From DASUKL01 sp036278755 (GTDB lineage: Bacteria > Chloroflexota > Limnocylindria > Limnocylindrales > CSP1-4), in assembly GCA_036278755.1 (NCBI GenBank), contig DASUKL010000052.1, positions 26,331 through 90,330 of the forward strand: a DNA stretch of 64,000 nt. The letters run 5' to 3'. Below the pieces are notes generated by a model that did no database searches, was not told the origin of the DNA, and worked only from the letters and a program-made list of their open reading frames with translations. Below are positions 59,199 to 64,000 of the stretch, piece after piece (position 1 is the first letter of the stretch; each line of letters begins with the position of its first letter). Made by a program: the position numbers and the translations under genes.

Positions 59199-60170
59199 TC
59201 AGCAGACGCCCTGCTCGGGGTTGGTCTGGTCCATGTTCTGTTCGGCGAAGACGAGGCCGAGATTGGCGTCGAAGGTGTCCGTCAGATACACCCGGTCCCA
59301 GGAGAGCAGGGCGAAGCGGGTGGTCATGTCGTCGAAGCGGACGACGATGACCTTGTTGGGCAGGCCGCAGGCCTTCGCCCCGGCCGTCTGCGGGGCGGTG
59401 TCGAAGACGGTCTGCATGGCCGTCATCTCCTCCGAGCTGGGGCACGTGGTGCCGTCCTTGCCGCAGCTATAGGCGATGACCACATAGCCGTGCTCCAGGT
59501 TGTGGACGAAGCCGCCGGGCTTCTGCTCCTGGGTGGCCGGGTAGAAGGCCCGCGGCAGCGGGCCGACACCGGCGATGTTGTAGTGGTTGCCGGAGGCGGG
59601 CGGGCAGAAGGCGTACTCGATGGATTGGTTCGCGTCCAGGACGTGGGTCCGGCCCATGTCGTTGGTGACGAAGCCCAGGCGGGTGGTGGGCTCCGGCGTG
59701 GGGCTGGGACTCGGCGTGGTCGTCGGGCTGGGCGAAGGCGTGGGGCTGGTCGAGGTGGTCGGACTTGCGCTGGGGCTGGCGGTCGGGCTCGGGCTCTCCG
59801 TCGGGCTGGGGCTCGGGGTCTCGCTGGGGCTCGGCGTCGGCGCGACGTAGGACGGGATCGACTGGCTGGGCCCGGGGGTCAGCAGGCTGTCGCAGCTGTA
59901 GGCCTTGCCGCTGCTGGGCAGGAAGACGAAGAAGGCCACGAGAGCGATCCCGGCCAGGGTGAAGCCGCCCAGCACGAAGCCGCCGTAGCGATCGAAGAAC
60001 GAACGCTCCCGGGTCGTGTGGGCCCGCCGGTTGCGCTCTCGACGGGCCTGGCGGCGCTCGGCCGCGGAAGAGGCGGGCTCGTCGTCGGCGGCCTGGTCGC
60101 GGTCGGCGGCAGGCAGCAGGGAGGACGGGGCGGGGGCTCGGCCGGCGGGGCGGCGTGAACGTTTGGCCAC
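59199..60170 (-). CDS. DUF3105 membrane-anchored protein
   Basis: A 323-residue protein: Arg-rich cytosolic head, one membrane helix near 65-88 ([20 protein letters not shown]), a 70-residue PSPT linker, and a DUF3105 domain recognised by [20 protein letters not shown] and [20 protein letters not shown]. The domain is external. Function unknown; the conserved His cluster (GNHYN, VHNLEHG) hints at metal binding. A GTG start is used. Confidence 0.8.
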   Translation of the reverse strand: MAKRSRRPAGRAPAPSSLLPAADRDQAADDEPASSAAERRQARRERNRRAHTTRERSFFDRYGGFVLGGFTLAGIALVAFFVFLPSSGKAYSCDSLLTPGPSQSIPSYVAPTPSPSETPSPSPTESPSPTASPSASPTTSTSPTPSPSPTTTPSPSPTPEPTTRLGFVTNDMGRTHVLDANQSIEYAFCPPASGNHYNIAGVGPLPRAFYPATQEQKPGGFVHNLEHGYVVIAYSCGKDGTTCPSSEEMTAMQTVFDTAPQTAGAKACGLPNKVIVVRFDDMTTRFALLSWDRVYLTDTFDANLGLVFAEQNMDQTNPEQGVC

Positions 60171-60332
60171 AGGGTCAGCGAACCTCGGCGGTCGATGGAG
60201 GGATCAGCCCGGGCGACGGGGCGCCGACGGCGTCAGCCGGGGTGGCTGCACCATCCGGGTGCACAGGGTAGCGCCGCCGCTCACAGCTCGCAGGGGTCCC
60301 TTGCTCGCAGGGGATGGACGCTCGCGCCGGGG

Positions 60333-60704
60333 TCATAGCTCGCTGAACCAGGCCCGCGAGGAGGAGCGTCGCAACGAGGTGAAGATGAGCACGGCCAGGG
60401 CCAGGGCGAAGATCCCGCCGACGACCCCGGCGGCCAGGGCGAGCAGTGGGATGAGGGGGATCGTCAGCGTCGCCAGGCCCATCGACAGCCCGTAGGCGGC
60501 CTGCTTGCGCTGCAGGACGAGGGTGATGGTGAAGATGAGGTAGGCCAGGAGGGCCATCCACACCAGGCCGAGGATCGTGACCGGCGTCTCCACGGCCTGG
60601 TTCACGATGAGCGGCAGGGTCAGCCCGAGGAAGGCCAGGATCAGCAAGCCGTAGATGAGGAAGACGCGCACGCCGCCAGGCATCTCGCGCAGGACTTGGA
60701 GCAT
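60333..60704 (-). CDS. Small polytopic membrane protein
   Basis: A 123-residue protein with four predicted helices (about 12-33, 38-58, 72-92, 92-110) and an Arg/Ser tail. No family recognised. CACAAT ends 7 nt before the ATG and there is no ribosome-binding site. About 160 bp, with no evident feature except a duplicated CTCGCAGGGG, separates it from the DUF3105 gene. Confidence 0.55.
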   Translation of the reverse strand: MLQVLREMPGGVRVFLIYGLLILAFLGLTLPLIVNQAVETPVTILGLVWMALLAYLIFTITLVLQRKQAAYGLSMGLATLTIPLIPLLALAAGVVGGIFALALAVLIFTSLRRSSSRAWFSEL

Positions 60705-61112
60705 CGGTTCGATTGTGCCATCGGGCTGGGTCCGTGGCCTCGGGGCTGCGTCATCGGGTTCGGGGCTGGCGTCATCGGGTTCGGGTGGTCGGCCCGGCGT
60801 CGCCTCGTCTCGGCAGAGGGGCCGGGGCCGCTGCTGTCGCCGATATGGTCAGATGCACGTGCTCGTAGCACTGGAGCGAGTGACAGGCGGGTCGGGCGGC
60901 TGCCTCGACGCTCCGATGGCTCGGCGGACGGCCATCCATGCGTGCAGATGCATCGCGCGGCCGTGATCCGGCGGGGCGGGAGGCAGCGGGTGCCTGGGTA
61001 GTCGACACAACGCTACCCGGGCGTGCGTCTGAGCGGATGCGGACCGCGCGGCGGAGGCAGGCGCTGCCGGGGGCCTCTGCGCCGGGCCCGCCGAGCCGGC
61101 AGAATCGGGTCC
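60705..61112. other. Intergenic region with short direct repeat
   Basis: About 408 bp without a credible gene. CGGGGCTG(G)CGTCATCGGGTT occurs twice at 60741-60782. The right end has CAGAAT (61100-61105), 7 nt before the GH13 start. Reverse-strand frames look like shadows. Confidence 0.45.
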
Positions 61113-62789
61113 GTGGGCAACCCAGAGGAGGAGCAGGCCGCCGACGCGCACGCTAGCGACACGCACGCCGGCGAGGCACCGGCAGGCCAAGCCCCTGACC
61201 CGTACGTCTGGCAGCCCCCGGCCCGTGGCGCGTGGACACCTGACTGGGTCCGCGACGCGGTCTTCTACCAGATCTTCCCGGACCGGTTCGCGCGCAGCGG
61301 CGAGGTGCCCGAGCCGGGCCCCTTCGAACCCTGGGACGCGCCACCCACGCCCAACGGCATCAAGGGCGGGGACTTGGCCGGCATCACCGCCGGCCTGGAC
61401 CGCCTGATCGAGCTCGGCATCACGGCCCTCTACCTCAACCCTGTCTTCACCTCGGCCTCGAACCATCGCTACCACACCGACGACTACTTCGCGGCGGACC
61501 CCCTGCTGGGCGGCAACGAAGCCCTCCAGCGGCTCCTCGATGCGGCCCACGCCAAGGGCCTGCGGGTCATCCTCGATGGCGTCTTCAACCACACCGGCCG
61601 GGGCCATCAGCCCTTCGTCCAGGTGCTCGAGAACGGGGCCAGCTCACCATATCGAGGCTGGTATCACTTCGACCAGGGCCGGCTCGAGGCTGGCCGCGGC
61701 CTGACTCCCTACCTGCCCGCCGGCGAGCAGCCCGACACGTACGCCCGGGTCGGCTACGAGGCCTGGTGGGGCATGCCCGCCCTGCCCAAGCTCGACCATC
61801 GCAACCCGGCCGTGCGCGAGTTCCTCTACCGCGTGGCCGAACACTGGATGACCTTCGGCGCCGACGGCTGGCGCCTGGACGTGCCGGAGGAGATCCATGA
61901 ACCCGGCTTCTGGGAGGGGTTCCGCCAGCACGTCAAGGCGGCCCGACCCGAGGCCTACATCGTCGGTGAGGTCTGGTCGGTGAACCCCGCCTGGGTCGGC
62001 GGCGACCGCTTCGACGCGCTCATGGACTACCCCCTCACGGAGGCCATCCTGAGCTTCGTGGGAGGCAGCCACCTCGACCCCGCCACGGTGGGCGCCCAAC
62101 ACGAGTACGCGACGCACGTGAAGGCCGTCGACGGGCCGACCTTCGGCGGCCAGCTGACCGACCTGCTGCGGGCCTACGAGCCGGCCGTCATCGCCAGCCA
62201 GCTCAACCTGCTCGGCAGCCACGACACCCCACGCTTCCGGACGGTCTGCGGCGGGGACACGACCGCCTATCGCCTGGCGACGTTGATCCAGATGACCCTG
62301 CCCGGCGCGCCCTGCATCTACTACGGGGACGAGCTGGGCATGGAAGGGGGCGCCGATCCCGACAACCGGCGGTCGTACCCCACCGACCCCGACGCCGGAG
62401 ATCAGGAGCTCCGAGCCTTCGCGGCCGCCGCCATCGCCCTGCGCAGGACCCAGGCCTGCCTCCGCGACGGCGGCACGTGGCAGGTCGGGGGTGCGAGCGA
62501 GCGAGCCTGCGCCTACCTGCGCCGCGATGCGGAGCAGGCCTTCGTCGTGGCCGTCAACGCCGGCGACGCACCGATCAGCCTCACCCTGAGCCTGCCCGAC
62601 CTGGCCGGGCGCCGGCTGACGGCGGTGCTCTGGGCGGGCGGCCCGAGGGGCGGATCGGGCGATCGGCCTTCCGGGTCGTCCGGGAGCGGGTCGGGCCCCG
62701 GCTCGGCGACGACGTGGACGGTCGGGTCCGACGGGCGTCTCGTGCTGGCCCTGCCAGCCCGTGAGGGGGTCGTCCTCCAAGCGAGCTGA
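61113..62789 (+). CDS. Alpha-amylase family glycosidase (GH13, neopullulanase/cyclomaltodextrinase-like)
   Basis: A 558-residue GH13 enzyme. DAVFYQIFPDRFARS is typical of neopullulanases and cyclomaltodextrinases; the four GH13 motifs are VILDGVFNHTG, DGWRLDVPEEI (nucleophile Asp), IVGEVW (acid/base Glu) and NLLGSHDTPR (third Asp). A C-terminal beta domain ends the protein, with a Gly/Ser linker near 520. No signal peptide, so it acts on imported maltodextrins. A 40-residue acidic/Ala N-terminus precedes the domain. Confidence 0.9.
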   Translation: MGNPEEEQAADAHASDTHAGEAPAGQAPDPYVWQPPARGAWTPDWVRDAVFYQIFPDRFARSGEVPEPGPFEPWDAPPTPNGIKGGDLAGITAGLDRLIELGITALYLNPVFTSASNHRYHTDDYFAADPLLGGNEALQRLLDAAHAKGLRVILDGVFNHTGRGHQPFVQVLENGASSPYRGWYHFDQGRLEAGRGLTPYLPAGEQPDTYARVGYEAWWGMPALPKLDHRNPAVREFLYRVAEHWMTFGADGWRLDVPEEIHEPGFWEGFRQHVKAARPEAYIVGEVWSVNPAWVGGDRFDALMDYPLTEAILSFVGGSHLDPATVGAQHEYATHVKAVDGPTFGGQLTDLLRAYEPAVIASQLNLLGSHDTPRFRTVCGGDTTAYRLATLIQMTLPGAPCIYYGDELGMEGGADPDNRRSYPTDPDAGDQELRAFAAAAIALRRTQACLRDGGTWQVGGASERACAYLRRDAEQAFVVAVNAGDAPISLTLSLPDLAGRRLTAVLWAGGPRGGSGDRPSGSSGSGSGPGSATTWTVGSDGRLVLALPAREGVVLQAS

Positions 62790-62836
62790 GCGGCGAGCTG
62801 AGCGGCGAGCTGAGCGGTGACCGGGCGGGGCCCACC

Positions 62837-62842
62837 TATACT
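62837..62842 (+). promoter_or_regulatory. -10 hexamer TATACT of the 62851 gene
   Basis: TATACT lies 8 nt before the GTG at 62851 and is the closest of the set to the TATAAT consensus. Confidence 0.5.
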
Positions 62843-62850
62843 CGCCTGCC

Positions 62851-63534
62851 GTGGACGCCCCACTCCGCCTCCCCGATCCTCGCCTCCAGGCCCGCCTCGC
62901 CGCCGCCATCGACGCCGAGGGCAAGATCGGGCGTGCCCTGGAGGCCCTGGGGCCGGTCCGCGGAGGGCGGGTCCTGCTCGTCGAGGCCTCGCCCGGCGGC
63001 AGGCAGGCCCGTTCGCTGCGGGCGCTGGGTGCCCGCCTGACGACACACCGCTCGCTGCGCCTCGATGACCTGCCCGCGGCCAGCTTCGACCTCGTGGTGA
63101 TCTGCTGGCGCGACCTCGACGATGCGGACCTCGTGTCGGCGGCCGCTCGGCTCGCCCCGGGTGGGCGGCTGATCCTGGTCCAGGCCTATGGCCGCGATGA
63201 CGTGGCCCCGCTCGCCGCGCCGGCCGGCCGGTCCGTGGCAGGGTGGAACGAACGGGCGGCGCCGCGTCCCGGCCCCGACTGGCGGATCCGGACCCTGCAC
63301 TGCTGGTGGACCTTCGGCAGCCTTCGCGGTGCCCGATCATTCCTCGGGGCCGCCTTCCCCGAGGTCGGACCGGCGGCAGCGGCCACACTGCGGCGCCCGC
63401 GCCTGAGCTTCAAGGTCGGGATCCACCACCGCGACCTCGAGCCCCATGACCCACAGCCTCCCGAACCGCAGCCTCGCGACCCGCAGCCTCGCGACACGGC
63501 GTCCCACGACCTCGAGCCGACGGCGGGCCGGTGA
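62851..63534 (+). CDS. Class I SAM-dependent methyltransferase-like protein
   Basis: A 227-residue protein with the Rossmann start GGRVLLVEASPGGRQARSLRALG and a second strand LDDLPAASFDLVVICW, then ARLAPGGRLILVQAY as in methyltransferase-like folds. The expected SAM motif GxGxG is altered to EASPGG, so binding is not certain. A Pro/Asp/Gln repeat tail of about 30 residues ends the chain. It overlaps the next gene by 4 nt. Confidence 0.6.
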   Translation: MDAPLRLPDPRLQARLAAAIDAEGKIGRALEALGPVRGGRVLLVEASPGGRQARSLRALGARLTTHRSLRLDDLPAASFDLVVICWRDLDDADLVSAAARLAPGGRLILVQAYGRDDVAPLAAPAGRSVAGWNERAAPRPGPDWRIRTLHCWWTFGSLRGARSFLGAAFPEVGPAAAATLRRPRLSFKVGIHHRDLEPHDPQPPEPQPRDPQPRDTASHDLEPTAGR

Positions 63535-63932
63535 GCGGGGCGCGGAACCCGGGACCGCGACGACCGGCGATCTCGCGCGTCCGGCCGGGACCGGAGGGCC
63601 GAGCACGGCGACGGGGGCCGGCCCTGACGCCGGTGCGCCTGGCGCTCATCGTCGGCCTGCTCATCGGGCTGGCCCTGCTGACCTACGGCGTCGTCTTCGA
63701 TCGGGGCGCCTCGTCGCAGCTGGGCGCGGTGGTCGGGGGCCTGGTCCTCGCCGGCCTGGCCCTGGTCGGCCTGGCCATCGTCGGCGCGACCGCGATCTTC
63801 CGCAACGGCCGGCGGGGGGACGAGGCGGGCGCCTTCTGGGCCGCGTTCGTGGGCGGGGTCTGCGCCGTGGCGGCGGCCGGCTGCCTGGCCGCGGCCCTGA
63901 TCTTCCTTCTCGTCTCCGGCTCCGCCGACTGA
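63531..63932 (+). CDS. Small membrane protein, function unknown
   Basis: A 133-residue protein: an Arg/Pro-rich head of 35 residues, then hydrophobic segments at about 36-53, 64-88 and 103-128, with a charged RNGRRGDEAG loop between the last two. No family recognised. The GTG start overlaps the methyltransferase-like stop (GTGA). Confidence 0.6.
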   Translation: MSGARNPGPRRPAISRVRPGPEGRARRRGPALTPVRLALIVGLLIGLALLTYGVVFDRGASSQLGAVVGGLVLAGLALVGLAIVGATAIFRNGRRGDEAGAFWAAFVGGVCAVAAAGCLAAALIFLLVSGSAD

Positions 63933-64000
63933 CGAGGCGCGAGCGCGATCGACGGACCGGGCCCTGGCTTGACCGGCGCGCGGCCCCGGTGTCGCAGGCG

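Noticed and set aside
57984..60158. A 724-codon plus-strand frame opposite kbl, tdh and the DUF3105 gene
   Set aside because: It crosses three real genes and has no recognisable domain.
1..64000. tRNA, rRNA, tmRNA, SRP or RNase P RNA genes
   Set aside because: No T-loop GTTCRANYC in a cloverleaf context and none of the hallmark segments of the larger RNAs were found in the gaps by eye; a covariance search would be more sensitive.

Overview
The window is about 64 kb of very GC-rich chromosome, densely coding on both strands, with GTG starts, 4-base ATGA/GTGA gene overlaps and no rRNA, tRNA, CRISPR array or recognisable insertion sequence. The best guess is an uncultured soil or freshwater Chloroflexota of the Limnocylindria/Ellin6529 type. 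That rests on the FMN-riboswitch RibXY-type ABC transporter, a monoderm-style LPXTG-like wall protein, many secreted Pro/Thr/Ser-rich lipoproteins and the catabolic gene mix. The assignment is inferred from gene content only.

Layout. 1-8 kb: partial class IV aminotransferase, serine beta-lactamase-like hydrolase, tandem rhodanese, nitroreductase coupled to a broken DUF2255 gene, lysine 2,3-aminomutase and a membrane-fused molybdopterin oxidoreductase. 8-15 kb: OsmC, MMPL exporter with a CrtC/AttH-like lipoprotein, MFS carrier, FabI-like SDR and ribokinase. 15-22 kb: acyl-CoA block (flavin reductase, alpha/beta hydrolase, two crotonases, 3-hydroxyacyl-CoA dehydrogenase, thiolase) resembling the lower phenylacetyl-CoA pathway (paaF-G-H-J) without its epoxidase. 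22-25.4 kb: FMN riboswitch driving an ATPase, a permease, a substrate-binding lipoprotein and a new small membrane protein. 25.5-40.6 kb: a complete histidine-to-glutamate route (hutH, hutU, ftcD, hutI), interrupted by a secreted lyase-like protein and a ferrous/haem iron module (efeU-efeO-efeB) facing a divergent DtxR-family regulator that is coupled to a PEP-mutase-like enzyme. 40.6-47.5 kb: three metallo-beta-lactamase-fold hydrolases, argS, an LPXTG-like surface protein and a PHP phosphatase. 47.5-56.8 kb: accessory region with a 51-bp tandem repeat, an XRE-TPR regulator, an ECF sigma factor coupled to a membrane beta-propeller protein, and four exported proteins with strikingly mixed base composition. 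56.8-64 kb: threonine degradation (tdh-kbl), DUF3105 protein, GH13 glycosidase, methyltransferase-like and membrane proteins.

How it works together. Threonine, histidine and lysine catabolism, acyl-CoA oxidation and sugar-use genes describe a heterotroph living on amino acids and small organics, with riboflavin and iron uptake under feedback control. A recurring promoter signature runs through the window: a TANNNT-like -10 hexamer sits only 6-9 bases before the start codon of many first genes, which points to widespread leaderless transcription and fixes several starts. The most unusual parts are the ECF/beta-propeller cassette with its own ECF-type promoter, the small membrane protein in the FMN-riboswitch operon, the efe/DtxR intergenic control region, and a DUF2255 gene whose TGA replaces a family tryptophan.
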